Assembly (NCBI RefSeq): GCF_031128465.2
Contig: NZ_CP155618.1
Location: forward strand, 1,559,501 to 1,623,500
Source: Mariniflexile litorale
GTDB taxonomy: Bacteria; Bacteroidota; Bacteroidia; Flavobacteriales; Flavobacteriaceae
Direction of reading: 5' to 3'
DNA: 64,000 bases
The notes under the pieces were generated by a model. The model was not told where the DNA came from and ran no database searches. It worked only from the letters and a program-made list of their open reading frames with translations. Below, one piece after another: positions 42,071-51,050 of the stretch. The position numbers and the translations under genes are program-made. Positions within the stretch are counted from its first letter, which is position 1, and each line of letters opens with the position of its first letter.

Positions 42071-42982
42071 CAACCAAAAGGGAATTAGTACTAAAACGCC
42101 AAGAAATACTTCCTTAAACCATTTATCATCTACAATTTCTATATAGTTTGTAATGATAATGGACAGTGGGGCAAACAAAAATAAAAACTCACTACCATTC
42201 TTTTTAGGTGCAAGCAATATTAATACAAACGCAATAATAGCCGCAATGATAACAATTTTAAAAGAAGCTCTTAGGTCTTTTTTCTTCTTTTTTATACTCT
42301 GCAAATAAAATATAGAAGACCATATTCCAAAAGAAAACAACATCGTAATTGCTACTAAATATTTAGTGGAATTATAAGGACTAAAATCGTAACTAACGCT
42401 TCGAGAAGATTTAAATATTTCAAAAAAATCATTATAGACAACTATTGAAACACCCACTGAAATACTAAAAACAGTTGCTACACCTATAAATGGAATGATC
42501 CAATGTCTTATATTATTATCAGAATAAAATATTAAACTAAAAAGAAAGGCTATAAAAAAGAGAATGGCCCAAAAATAGAATAATGAGGCAATGGCAATAC
42601 ATAAAGCTGCATCAAAAAGTTTGCTTTTAATGTTTTTTTGCGAACGTAAACTGATGATTCTTCGAAGCCCTAATAGGACAAAAAAATTAGATATAAGAAT
42701 GTTAGAGTTACTTGTGGTTTGTACCAACGTTAATAGAAATAAACTGAATAATAAAACTTCATAGTTGTTACTTTGAGTCAAACTATTCTTGGTAATAATA
42801 AAATTAAATACCAAAATGGTAATGATGCAAATAAAAAATACTGTAATTTGTTTAGCAACAAAAAGGATTGATATGGGTTCTATTATTGTGTTTGTTCTCG
42901 CATTTAAAAAAGCTAGAACAGCAATAAAGAGAACAATGATAAAATTTATTTGTTTAGATTTATTAAAAATGCTTGTTATCAT
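42059..42982 (-). CDS. Multi-helix membrane protein (DUF6427-like)
   Basis: 307 residues with about eight to nine membrane helices and Phe/Ile/Ser-rich sequence. It starts MITSIFNKSKQINFIIVLFI, a pattern I associate with the Bacteroidota DUF6427 family that accompanies upp. It has no catalytic motif. Convergent with upp and divergent from the 75-residue protein at 43054. Confidence 0.72.
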   Translation of the reverse strand: MITSIFNKSKQINFIIVLFIAVLAFLNARTNTIIEPISILFVAKQITVFFICIITILVFNFIITKNSLTQSNNYEVLLFSLFLLTLVQTTSNSNILISNFFVLLGLRRIISLRSQKNIKSKLFDAALCIAIASLFYFWAILFFIAFLFSLIFYSDNNIRHWIIPFIGVATVFSISVGVSIVVYNDFFEIFKSSRSVSYDFSPYNSTKYLVAITMLFSFGIWSSIFYLQSIKKKKKDLRASFKIVIIAAIIAFVLILLAPKKNGSEFLFLFAPLSIIITNYIEIVDDKWFKEVFLGVLVLIPFWLLVL

Positions 42983-43053
42983 TAACTGTTTTTGTATTTT
43001 TGCTTCGTAAATATACTAACTAAAGCTGGTTAGAAAACAATAAATAGTACCAC

Positions 43054-43281
43054 ATGAAAGATTTATTTTACGCTATACAGGATTTATTTGTTAATGTTTT
43101 ATTTAAACCTATGGATGCTTTAAGAGCTTTAGAGCTTGAAAATTGGTTTGCTGCAAGCGCAATTTCTTGGATTTTTGTTATCATCGGATTTGCTGCTATG
43201 GTTTATTGGATGTTACAACTTAAATCTTTTAATGATAATAACGAAGAAGATAAAAGCATTTCTTCACATTCTTATCTATAA
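43054..43281 (+). CDS. Small membrane protein next to upp (DUF6341-like)
   Basis: 75 residues with one or two membrane helices (about 32-53, SAISWIFVIIGFAAMVYWML). The start KDLFYAIQDLFVNVLFKPMD and the end DNNEEDKSISSHSYL are highly conserved in flavobacterial homologues as I recall them. Function unknown. Its last 6 bases overlap the purD 3' end. Confidence 0.8.
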   Translation: MKDLFYAIQDLFVNVLFKPMDALRALELENWFAASAISWIFVIIGFAAMVYWMLQLKSFNDNNEEDKSISSHSYL

Positions 43282-44547
43282 ATCGAATCCAATATCTTTA
43301 CGATAATACATCTTATCAAAATGTAGTTTTTCTATACTTTGATAAGATTTTTTTATGGCCTCCTGATACGTGTTTCCGTATGATGTTATCGCCATAACAC
43401 GGCCACCAGAAGTTACAACTTTACCATCTTTTAATTGTGCCCCAGCGTGAAAAGCTATAGACTCTTCAATAGCTTTGATTCCTGTAATTTCTTTTCCTTT
43501 GTTATAACCTTCAGGATAACCACCAGATACTAGCATAATAGTTGTTGCTGCACGTTCATCAATTTCAATATTAATTTTATCCAAAGTACCGTTAGCCATC
43601 GCTTGAAGAATTTCAACAAAATCATTTTTAAGTCTTGGTAGCACCACTTCCGTTTCAGGATCACCCATACGTACATTATATTCTATTACTTTAGGGTCGT
43701 TTCCAACTTTTATAAGTCCGATAAATACAAATCCAATATATGGTAAGTTATCTTTCTTAAACCCGCTAATAGTTGGTTTAACGATGCGTTCTTCAATTTT
43801 ACTAAGAAATTCATCGGTTGCAAATGGCACTGGAGATACGGCTCCCATACCACCTGTGTTTAAACCTGTGTCACCTTCACCAATACGTTTATAATCTTTG
43901 GCTGTTGGTAATATTTTGTAATTTTCACCATCGGTAAGCACGAAACAACTTAACTCGATACCATCTAAAAACTCTTCAATAACTACTTTAGTACTTGCTG
44001 CACCAAATTTAGCATCAACTAACATGCTCTTTAGTTCTGCTTTAGCTTCATCTAAATCATTTAAAATAACAACACCTTTTCCTGCTGCTAACCCATCAGC
44101 TTTTAAAACATATGGTGCATTTAAAGTATCTAAAAAAGCATAACCCTTTTCAACCGTTTCCTTCGTAAAACTTTCATAAGCTGCCGTTGGAATGTTATGA
44201 CGGTATAGAAATTCTTTAGCAAATTCTTTACTGCCTTCTAATTCTGCCGCCGATTTTTGTGGTCCAATAACAGAAACATGTTTAATAGCATCATCATTTA
44301 AAAAATAGTCGTGTACCCCTTGAACTAATGGGTCTTCAGGTCCCACCACAACCATATCAATGTTTTCGTTTAAAACTAATTCTTTAATGGCCTCAAAATC
44401 GGTTACCCCAATATTTACATTGGTTGCTATATTTGCTGTTCCTGAATTTCCAGGCGCTACAAATATGTTTTTGCATAATGGGCTTTGCGCTATTTTCCAA
44501 GCAAAAGTATGTTCTCTTCCGCCAGAACCAAGAATTAAGATGTTCAT
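43276..44547 (-). CDS. purD: Phosphoribosylamine-glycine ligase
   Basis: Second enzyme of de novo purine synthesis, ATP-grasp fold, 423 residues. It starts MNILILGSGGREHTFAWKIA. The ATP-grasp core is APYVLKADGLAAGKGVVILN and the metal-site block is GFVFIGLIKVGNDPKVIEYN followed by VRMGDPETEVVLPRL. A -7-like TATTTTTG lies on the minus strand at 44570-44577, but its -33 box is weak. Confidence 0.96.
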   Translation of the reverse strand: MNILILGSGGREHTFAWKIAQSPLCKNIFVAPGNSGTANIATNVNIGVTDFEAIKELVLNENIDMVVVGPEDPLVQGVHDYFLNDDAIKHVSVIGPQKSAAELEGSKEFAKEFLYRHNIPTAAYESFTKETVEKGYAFLDTLNAPYVLKADGLAAGKGVVILNDLDEAKAELKSMLVDAKFGAASTKVVIEEFLDGIELSCFVLTDGENYKILPTAKDYKRIGEGDTGLNTGGMGAVSPVPFATDEFLSKIEERIVKPTISGFKKDNLPYIGFVFIGLIKVGNDPKVIEYNVRMGDPETEVVLPRLKNDFVEILQAMANGTLDKINIEIDERAATTIMLVSGGYPEGYNKGKEITGIKAIEESIAFHAGAQLKDGKVVTSGGRVMAITSYGNTYQEAIKKSYQSIEKLHFDKMYYRKDIGFDL

Positions 44548-44583
44548 TGTATTGTTTTAAATTGAACTGCAAAAATAAAATTA

Positions 44584-45945
44584 ATGACACGAATTCACGA
44601 ATATTTTTTATTTACTTTACAAAAATTATGTTTTAGTTTGAATTTGTTCCATCTTTCATTAAAAATTAATGGTTTTCCTATTAGAAAAGCACAAGCGCTT
44701 TTGAAAACTATTCAGAATAAAACTGAGACGGATTTAATCACTTCTATTGAATTTAAAAAACAAGAGATTGTTGAGTTTCACTTAAAGCATAATTCTTTTT
44801 ATAAAAGTTTTGCAAAAGGTGTTAACCCACAAAATTGGGAGAGCATTCCTGTAATGGATAAACACCACTTACAACACCCCATAAGGGAACGACTTTCCAA
44901 CGGTTACGCACTAAAAAATGTCTATATAAACAAAACCTCTGGATCTTCGGGCAATCCATTTATTTTTGCAAAAGATAAGTTTTGTCACTCGCTTACTTGG
45001 GCTGGTTTTATTGACCGATATGGCTGGTATAATTTAAATTTTAACACCTCAAAACAAGCCCGTTTTTATGGTATTCCTTTAAATAAAGTAGGGTATTACA
45101 AAGAACGTTTCAAAGATCTTTTAAGTAAACGCTATCGGTTTTCGGTGTTTGATTTAAGCGATGTTCAATTTGAAAAGAACCTCATCAAATTTAAAACGAC
45201 TAAGTTTGACTATATCAATGGCTATACAAGCTCCATTGTTCAATTTTCTAAATATTTGAAGCAGAAAAATCTCGTTTTAAAAACCACTTGTCCCACATTA
45301 AAAGCATGTATAGTCACCTCTGAAATGCTTTTTAAAGAAGATAAAACTCTTTTAGAAACACAATTTGGTATTCCAATTATTAATGAATATGGCGCTGCAG
45401 AATTAGGTTTAATTGCATTTCAAAACACCGAAAATGAGTGGATTGTAAATACTGAAGACTTGTATTTTGAAATTCTAGACGAAAACAATCAAATTTTACC
45501 TTATGGTGAAGAAGGCAGGATAGTCATTACCTCACTTTACAACAAAGCACATCCGTTTATTAGATACGATTTGGGCGATATTGGTAAACTTTCAAAAAAA
45601 AGCACTCCTGCAAAACCAATTCTTGACACTTTAGTTGGCAGAACGAACGATATTATTTGTTTACCAAGCGGAAAAAAAGCGGCAGGTTTAACCTTTTACT
45701 ATGTTACAAAAACAGTGATTGAAGACGATGGTAATGTAAAAGAGTTTATTATTGAACAACTAAAAATAGATACTTTTAAAATAAGTTACATAAGTAGTTA
45801 TGAGCTTTCAGAAGAAAAACTAATAATTATTAAAGAAGCAATTTCTAAATATTTAGAATCTAATCTAACCGTTATTTTTGAAAGAAAAACAGCTTTAGAA
45901 CGTTCCAAGAGAGGAAAATTAAAACAATTTAAATCGTATTTGTAG
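44584..45945 (+). CDS. CapK-like, phenylacetate-CoA ligase family protein
   Basis: 453 residues of the adenylate-forming superfamily. The region NKTSGSSGNPFIFAKDKFCH is the P-loop-like motif of PaaK/CapK proteins. NEYGAAELGLIAFQ, RYDLGDIGKL and GRTNDIICLPSG are the later family blocks. CapK relatives occur in capsule and exopolysaccharide loci, with unknown acyl substrates. It is the first gene of the glycan region and convergent with the GT2 gene (17-base overlap). Confidence 0.88.
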   Translation: MTRIHEYFLFTLQKLCFSLNLFHLSLKINGFPIRKAQALLKTIQNKTETDLITSIEFKKQEIVEFHLKHNSFYKSFAKGVNPQNWESIPVMDKHHLQHPIRERLSNGYALKNVYINKTSGSSGNPFIFAKDKFCHSLTWAGFIDRYGWYNLNFNTSKQARFYGIPLNKVGYYKERFKDLLSKRYRFSVFDLSDVQFEKNLIKFKTTKFDYINGYTSSIVQFSKYLKQKNLVLKTTCPTLKACIVTSEMLFKEDKTLLETQFGIPIINEYGAAELGLIAFQNTENEWIVNTEDLYFEILDENNQILPYGEEGRIVITSLYNKAHPFIRYDLGDIGKLSKKSTPAKPILDTLVGRTNDIICLPSGKKAAGLTFYYVTKTVIEDDGNVKEFIIEQLKIDTFKISYISSYELSEEKLIIIKEAISKYLESNLTVIFERKTALERSKRGKLKQFKSYL

Positions 45946-46708
45946 AAACAAGTTGTTTCGATTTCACAAAGAAATGCTCATTTAAAAAAATTAGCATATA
46001 ATAAGCAGATTTTAAGATTGAAAACCCCAACCCTTTTCTATATACTAAATAATTATGTTTTAAAAGATGGATCTTGTTTGAAGACATCGAATTTTTTCTT
46101 ATTCTATAATATGCCAACGACTGTGAAATGCCTATAGCTGGTTTTTTGGACTTTTTTATTGCCAACAACCATAATGCCCAGTCTTGTCGTTTTCGCAGAT
46201 TAGGAGCTTTTATTTTGCCTAATACATCAACATTATAGACTCCTGTTAAGTTTCCTATGTAATTACTTTTTAAATATTTTTTATAAGTGAGTTCTGGTAA
46301 TGCTTTTACTAATTTATTGAGTGCCTTTCCTGTTTCGTCAATTTGTTCATAGTTACTAAAACAGATATCACAATTATGGGTTTCCATGAACTCAATTTGT
46401 ATTTCGAGCTTCTTCGGTTTCCATAAATCATCTGCATCTAAAAAGGCTATATACTTACCATTAGCTGCTTCAATGCCTTTATTTCTAGAAATTGCTGCAC
46501 CTAAATTTTTGTTATTTTTAAGTAGTTTTATGTTCTGATGTTTAGAAAGAAATGGATTTACAATTTGAATTGTACTATCTGTTGAACAATCATCAATCAA
46601 AAGCAATTCCCAATTTTTATAGGTTTGATTAATAACACTGTCTATAGTGTCTGAAATAAAAGCTTCAGAATTAAACATGGGTGTTATGATAGAAACTAAA
46701 GGTCTCAA
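45929..46708 (-). CDS. Glycosyltransferase family 2
   Basis: 259 residues with a GT-A fold: LVSIITPMFNSEAFISDTID at the start, ELLLIDDCSTDSTIQIV (nucleotide site) and AFLDADDLWKPKKLEIQIEF (DxD-type). The start is TTG at 46708. It ends in a hydrophobic stretch without a clear anchor. The sugar and the acceptor cannot be read. The gap to the UXS gene (46709-46842) shows nothing clear. Confidence 0.9.
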   Translation of the reverse strand: MRPLVSIITPMFNSEAFISDTIDSVINQTYKNWELLLIDDCSTDSTIQIVNPFLSKHQNIKLLKNNKNLGAAISRNKGIEAANGKYIAFLDADDLWKPKKLEIQIEFMETHNCDICFSNYEQIDETGKALNKLVKALPELTYKKYLKSNYIGNLTGVYNVDVLGKIKAPNLRKRQDWALWLLAIKKSKKPAIGISQSLAYYRIRKNSMSSNKIHLLKHNYLVYRKGLGFSILKSAYYMLIFLNEHFFVKSKQLVSTNTI

Positions 46709-46842
46709 GGTGATTTGTTAGTATGCTTTGTCTTCGCCTTTAAAGGTATTGAGAATGGGGTCGGACTTCATAAAATGATTTATAAAAAAAAGATTAAAAT
46801 TTAATAGCAATGAATATCTTCCGCATATATATGTTACCCGAG

Positions 46843-47829
46843 CTATTTGTTTATATAGCCTGTAAAATCTTTATGTTCACTTTTATAAAGTTCGTCTTGA
46901 GTTAAACTCTTAAAATAATTAAAGGTAATTTTCATTCCTTCAGCTCTACCTACTTTTGGTTCCCAATTTAGTAATTTTTTAGCCAAAGTTATATCCGGCT
47001 GTCTTTGCATAGGGTCATTAACTGGCAAATCTTTATAAATAACTTTCTGAGTTGTTCCCGTTAACTTAATAATTTCTTCAGCAAAATCTTTAATGCTTAT
47101 TTCATGAGGATTTCCAATATTAACAGGATAAGTATAATCACTTAACAACAAACGATAAATACCTTCAACTTGATCATCTACATAACAAAACGATCGTGTT
47201 TGAGATCCATCTCCAAAAATAGTAAGATCTTCCCCACGTAATGCTTGCCCCATAAATGCTGGAATAACACGTCCATCATTAAGTCTCATTCTTGGGCCAT
47301 ATGTATTAAATATTCTAACTATTCGCGTTTCTATTCCATGAAATCTATGATATGCCATAGTTATAGACTCTTGAAAGCGCTTTGCTTCATCATAGACACC
47401 TCTTGGGCCAATGGTATTTACATTGCCATAATAATCTTCAGTTTGTGGATGAACTAATGGGTCTCCATACACTTCTGAAGTTGACGCTATAAGCATTCTC
47501 GCTTTTTTTGCTTTAGCTAGTCCTAATAAATTATGCGTGCCTAAAGAACCTACTTTTAAAGTTTGAATTGGGATTTTTAAGTAGTCTATGGGGCTAGCTG
47601 GTGAGGCAAAATGTAATATGTAATCGAGACATTCATCAATTTTAATGAATTCTGTAATATCGTGTTCAATAAATTGAAACTGTGTGCTATTTATTAAATG
47701 AGCTATGTTTTTTTTATCTCCAGTAATAAAGTTATCCATTCCAATTACATGATAACCTTCCTTTAAAAAGCGATCACATAAATGAGACCCTAAAAACCCT
47801 GCTGCTCCTGTTATTAAAATATGCTTCAT
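46843..47829 (-). CDS. UDP-glucuronate decarboxylase (UDP-xylose synthase)
   Basis: 328-residue short-chain dehydrogenase of the extended type. It converts UDP-glucuronate to UDP-xylose. NAD site [20 protein letters not shown], catalytic YxxxK within [14 protein letters not shown], and family blocks [20 protein letters not shown]-like and [20 protein letters not shown]. Its substrate would come from UDP-glucose dehydrogenase, whose gene directly upstream is broken; its ATG overlaps the final stop of that pseudogene. The supply of UDP-glucuronate must come from elsewhere if the enzyme is used. Confidence 0.9.
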   Translation of the reverse strand: MKHILITGAAGFLGSHLCDRFLKEGYHVIGMDNFITGDKKNIAHLINSTQFQFIEHDITEFIKIDECLDYILHFASPASPIDYLKIPIQTLKVGSLGTHNLLGLAKAKKARMLIASTSEVYGDPLVHPQTEDYYGNVNTIGPRGVYDEAKRFQESITMAYHRFHGIETRIVRIFNTYGPRMRLNDGRVIPAFMGQALRGEDLTIFGDGSQTRSFCYVDDQVEGIYRLLLSDYTYPVNIGNPHEISIKDFAEEIIKLTGTTQKVIYKDLPVNDPMQRQPDITLAKKLLNWEPKVGRAEGMKITFNYFKSLTQDELYKSEHKDFTGYINK

Positions 47830-49037
47830 ATCGTTTGTGTTTCTCTTCCTATTGAACTATAATAAAACCCTTTTTTTATCTCTTCTAAATCATATAGGTT
47901 TCTTCCGTCAAAAATCACTGGTTGTTTTAAATTAGATTTTAATTTTTCAAAATCTGGAGTTCTAAATAGGCTCCATTATTTACAAATTATTAAAGCATCA
48001 GCATTTATTGTTGCCTCAATTTTGTTTAATGCATATTTGATTTTATCTCCAAATTTTCTTTTTGTGTTTGGCATTGCTTCTGGATCAAAAACCTGTACGT
48101 TTTCGCCTTTACTTAATAAAGCTTCTATTATGTATAAGGCTGGTGCTTCTCTAATATCATCTGTTTCAGGTTTTAATCCCCAAATCGCAAAAGTTTTACC
48201 ATTTAAATTATTATTAAAATAGATTTCAATTCTTGGAATTAATATTTTCTTTTGAATATCGTTTACTTTTATTACCGCATTTAAAATATCAAAATCATAA
48301 CCTGAGCCTTTGCTTGATTTGTATAATGCTTTTACATCTTTTTTTGGAAAGCAAGAGCCACCGTAGCCAATCCCCGGAAATAAAAATCGTTTACCAATTC
48401 TAGAATCTGTACCCATACCCGCTCTAACTTTATCAACATCTGCACCAACTATTTCACAAAAATTGGCAATTTCATTCATAAACGTAATTTTTGTTGCCAA
48501 AAATGAATTCGCCGCGTATTTAGTAAGTTCTGCAGACTTTTCATCCATAATTATAACTGGATTTCCAGATCTAACAAACGGTTTATACAGTTTTTCCATC
48601 AACTCAATCGCCCTATCAGAACTTGACCCAATAACAATGCGCTCGGGTTTTAAAAAATCATCTACAGCAAATCCTTCTCTTAAAAATTCTGGGTTTGACA
48701 CTACGTCGAACTCAATATTTGTATGACTTGCAATGGCTTCAGTAACTCTTTCCGCTGTTCCGACAGGAACCGTACTTTTATCAACAATAACTTTGTAACT
48801 TTTTATATCTCCATGTTCTATGCCTTCTTCTAACGACGTGGAAAAACTTAATCTATTTGCCTTTATATTTCTGTGAAATAACATCTAAATTAGGTTCATA
48901 AATTGCACTTCGCCTTTTTGCATTTTATCAACCTTTTTCTTGTCGATGTCGATGCACAATACGTCATTTCCTGTCTCCGCTAAACATGTGCCCATTACCA
49001 AACCTACATAACCTGTTCCTATTACTGATACTTTCAT
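47826..49037 (-). pseudogene. UDP-glucose 6-dehydrogenase, decayed
   Basis: Same frame throughout, with at least three lesions. From 49037 it starts MKVSVIGTGYVGLVMGTCLA and reaches KVDKMQKGEV. There the expected PIYEPxLDVLFHRN is read out of frame for about 25 bases and meets TAG at 48885; small -1 and -2 changes on either side restore the frame. The next part (NIKANRLSFSTSLEEGIEHG) runs into KSYKVIVDKSTVPVGT with about 30 residues missing, including the expected TPPGEDGSAD part. The catalytic Cys block GYGGSCFPKKDVKAL is intact. Near the end ALIICT-EWS is AIC-K-stop (GAA to TAA) at 47976, followed by about 49 clean residues. A functional enzyme is unlikely. Confidence 0.85.
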
Positions 49038-49110
49038 TCCGTTTTTTAAGATTATTAATCTGTTTTTTTTGCGTTTAAAAATATTTAACACCGTGTTTCG
49101 GTTATAATGT

Positions 49111-49220
49111 TAAAATCTATTAACAATGGCACTTTTGCATGTTGACATTTTTGTTCCATTACCACCATGCTTAGTCAACCTAAGAGCTACGTAGCCTGCC
49201 CCTATGCCGCAAATGTTTTT
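49111..49220 (-). pseudogene. Remnant of a second nucleotide-sugar dehydrogenase
   Basis: Minus strand at about 49220 reads KNICGIGAGYVA. Then, in another frame, MVVMEQKCQHAKV matches the MAVIAQKCPHIKV that follows ICCIGAGYVGGPT in eukaryote-type UDP-glucose dehydrogenases. Only about 37 residues remain, with a frameshift. It lies between the IS200-like element and the first dehydrogenase pseudogene. Confidence 0.5.
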
Positions 49221-49242
49221 TAGGTTAAAAATTTGAATGAAC

Positions 49243-49770
49243 TACCTAGACGCAGAGCGTACGAGGTATCAAAACAACCGTAATTAGTTCTCATGCAATT
49301 TTTCATAATTACGCTTTCCCTGATTCTGAAGATAATTCTTTATTACTTCTTCATTGGCATATTGTCCTACTGTAGTCACATAATAACCACTCGACCATAA
49401 TTTACCTCCCCACTATACTCTTTTTATTTCTGGGTCCAAACGCAAAATTTCCTTTGCCGTGATGCTTTTAACTGAATTGATTGTTTTCTTTGCTGAAATC
49501 ATCGGAGCACTTTGTATCAAAAAATGAACATGATTATCATCCAAACCTATTTCCAAAAAATGTATATCGTATCGCTTTTCAATCTCCAAACAAACTGTTC
49601 GCATCGTTAAGGAAACTTCATCATTCAAAACTGTTCTCCTGTATTTTATGGGGCAAACAAAATGATATAGTAAAAGACTTTTATTATGGCTCTTATGAAT
49701 ATGCTCGCTCATAATACCAAAAATACATATCTTTACGCTACACCCAACGCAGAGCCTCGGGGAATTCTAC
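49243..49770 (-). mobile_element. IS200/IS605-type element, inactive
   Basis: Contains the broken tnpA (49284-49712). The two ends share ACGCAGAGC in the same orientation (49250-49258 and 49747-49755). The downstream end folds as TACCT...ACGC-AGA-GCGT...AGGTA (49243-49268), as expected for subterminal hairpins of this family. No tnpB or terminal inverted repeats were seen. The exact boundaries are uncertain. Confidence 0.6.
49284..49712 (-). pseudogene. tnpA: IS200/IS605 TnpA transposase with in-frame stop
   Basis: HUH-type (Y1) transposase. Reading from the ATG at 49712 gives a near full-length protein (about 142 codons) with one TAG at 49413. The part before it has the HUH motif NHVHFLIQ; the part after it, in the same frame, has WGGKLWSSGYYVTTVGQYAN, where the catalytic tyrosine is expected. 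The stop thus removes the active Tyr. Suppression of the TAG is not excluded, but there is no sign of it. Confidence 0.85.
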
Positions 49771-49814
49771 TGATTAAATACGAATTCTTTCTAAGTATAC
49801 TTACTAGTCTTTTT

Positions 49815-50978
49815 TTAATATTTTTTTTTTTTTAATATTTTTTTTCCTTTTTCTCTTGCTTTTTCTACCTTTTTTCGGTATCGAATTTTTCTCTTAATAT
49901 TTCTGAAGCTATAATCAAATATAAAAAAAAAATATCCTAATATTATTACTGTGGCTACTAAAATAGTTGCCAACCAAAAATTATAAGATTCGCTTCCTAA
50001 TATTATAAAAAGATAAACAAAAACTAAATTAAATCCTCCTATAATAAAACTTGCCTTTTGATGCGAGATTTTAAAATAATCAACTAAAATATGGTGTGTA
50101 TGGTTTCTGTCAGCAGAAAAAGGGCTCCTCTTATTTGCTAACCGAATTGTAAATACCCTTGCGGTATCAAACAAAGGAACTATTAATATACTAATTGCAA
50201 TTAAAGGAATGTTCTCCATCAAAAAAGGTAGACTGTCATACTTTTCAGCAGACAATGATAAAAACTTAATAGTCAATATACTAATAATATATCCCGCAAT
50301 GAGAGACCCTGTATCTCCCATAAATATTTTTTCTTCTGATTCGTTCGATGATAAATTATATTTAAGAAAGGCAATTAAGCACCCATTTAAAGTTAAACTT
50401 ATCAAAACATAAAAATACTCTTTGGTCATATAAAATATTGTGGCATAAATAATTAAAATTACAATACCAACAATGGCGGCTAAACCATCAATCCCGTCTA
50501 TTAAATTGTAAGCATTAATAATTGTAACCATAATAAATGCTCCAACTATATAATACAAATAAATTGGTATCTCATAAATACCAAAAAAACCATTCAACGA
50601 ATGTATTGTAAAACTTTCATTACTTAATATAAATAATACTGATATAAATTGAGCAATAAGTTTTGTGTATGGCGATAATACCAATAAGTCATCTTTAAGC
50701 CCAACAATAAATAAAATGGTTAACCCTGGTATAAAATAAATGGCTTCATGATGATTACACCATCCTTTAAGAAAAAAAAGGGCAAATATTAAAGCATAAA
50801 AAAAAGAGGCACCTCCCAAAGTAGGGGTCTTATGTACATGCGAGCTCCTGTTATTTGGATTGTCCATAAGATTTTTATACTCAACTATTTTAATAATCTT
50901 GGGGATCGTTAAATAAGTTAGAACATAAGCTCCTACAAAAAAAAGTATTGGGTAATAGTATGACACTTCCTTCAACAT
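49815..50978 (-). CDS. Undecaprenyl-phosphate GlcNAc-1-phosphate transferase (WecA/TagO type)
   Basis: 387 residues with about 11 membrane helices from the ATG at 50978 (MLKEVSYYYPILFFVGAYVL). GT4-family signatures of MraY/WecA: SSHVHKTPTLGGASFFYA, NLIDGIDGLAAIVGIV, FMGDTGSLIAGYI and FSADRNHTHHILVDY. It starts lipid-linked glycan synthesis by adding a sugar-1-phosphate to undecaprenyl phosphate. It stands at the downstream end of the glycan operon. The C-terminus is strongly basic. The exact sugar is not readable. Confidence 0.92.
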   Translation of the reverse strand: MLKEVSYYYPILFFVGAYVLTYLTIPKIIKIVEYKNLMDNPNNRSSHVHKTPTLGGASFFYALIFALFFLKGWCNHHEAIYFIPGLTILFIVGLKDDLLVLSPYTKLIAQFISVLFILSNESFTIHSLNGFFGIYEIPIYLYYIVGAFIMVTIINAYNLIDGIDGLAAIVGIVILIIYATIFYMTKEYFYVLISLTLNGCLIAFLKYNLSSNESEEKIFMGDTGSLIAGYIISILTIKFLSLSAEKYDSLPFLMENIPLIAISILIVPLFDTARVFTIRLANKRSPFSADRNHTHHILVDYFKISHQKASFIIGGFNLVFVYLFIILGSESYNFWLATILVATVIILGYFFFIFDYSFRNIKRKIRYRKKVEKAREKGKKILKKKKY

Positions 50979-51050
50979 TTTGTACGACAAAAGTAATGAA
51001 TTTATAACCTTATAAAGTACATAATAGATTTAAAAACACGAAACGAAATT

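Noticed and set aside
49481-49714. Plus-strand frame of 77 codons over the IS200-type transposase
   Set aside because: Opposite-strand shadow of tnpA; no family features.
49815-50000. Long A/T tracts near 49806-49846 as a possible replication or attachment site
   Set aside because: They are the Lys-rich C-terminus of the WecA-like gene and a plain A/T gap; no repeats or boxes.
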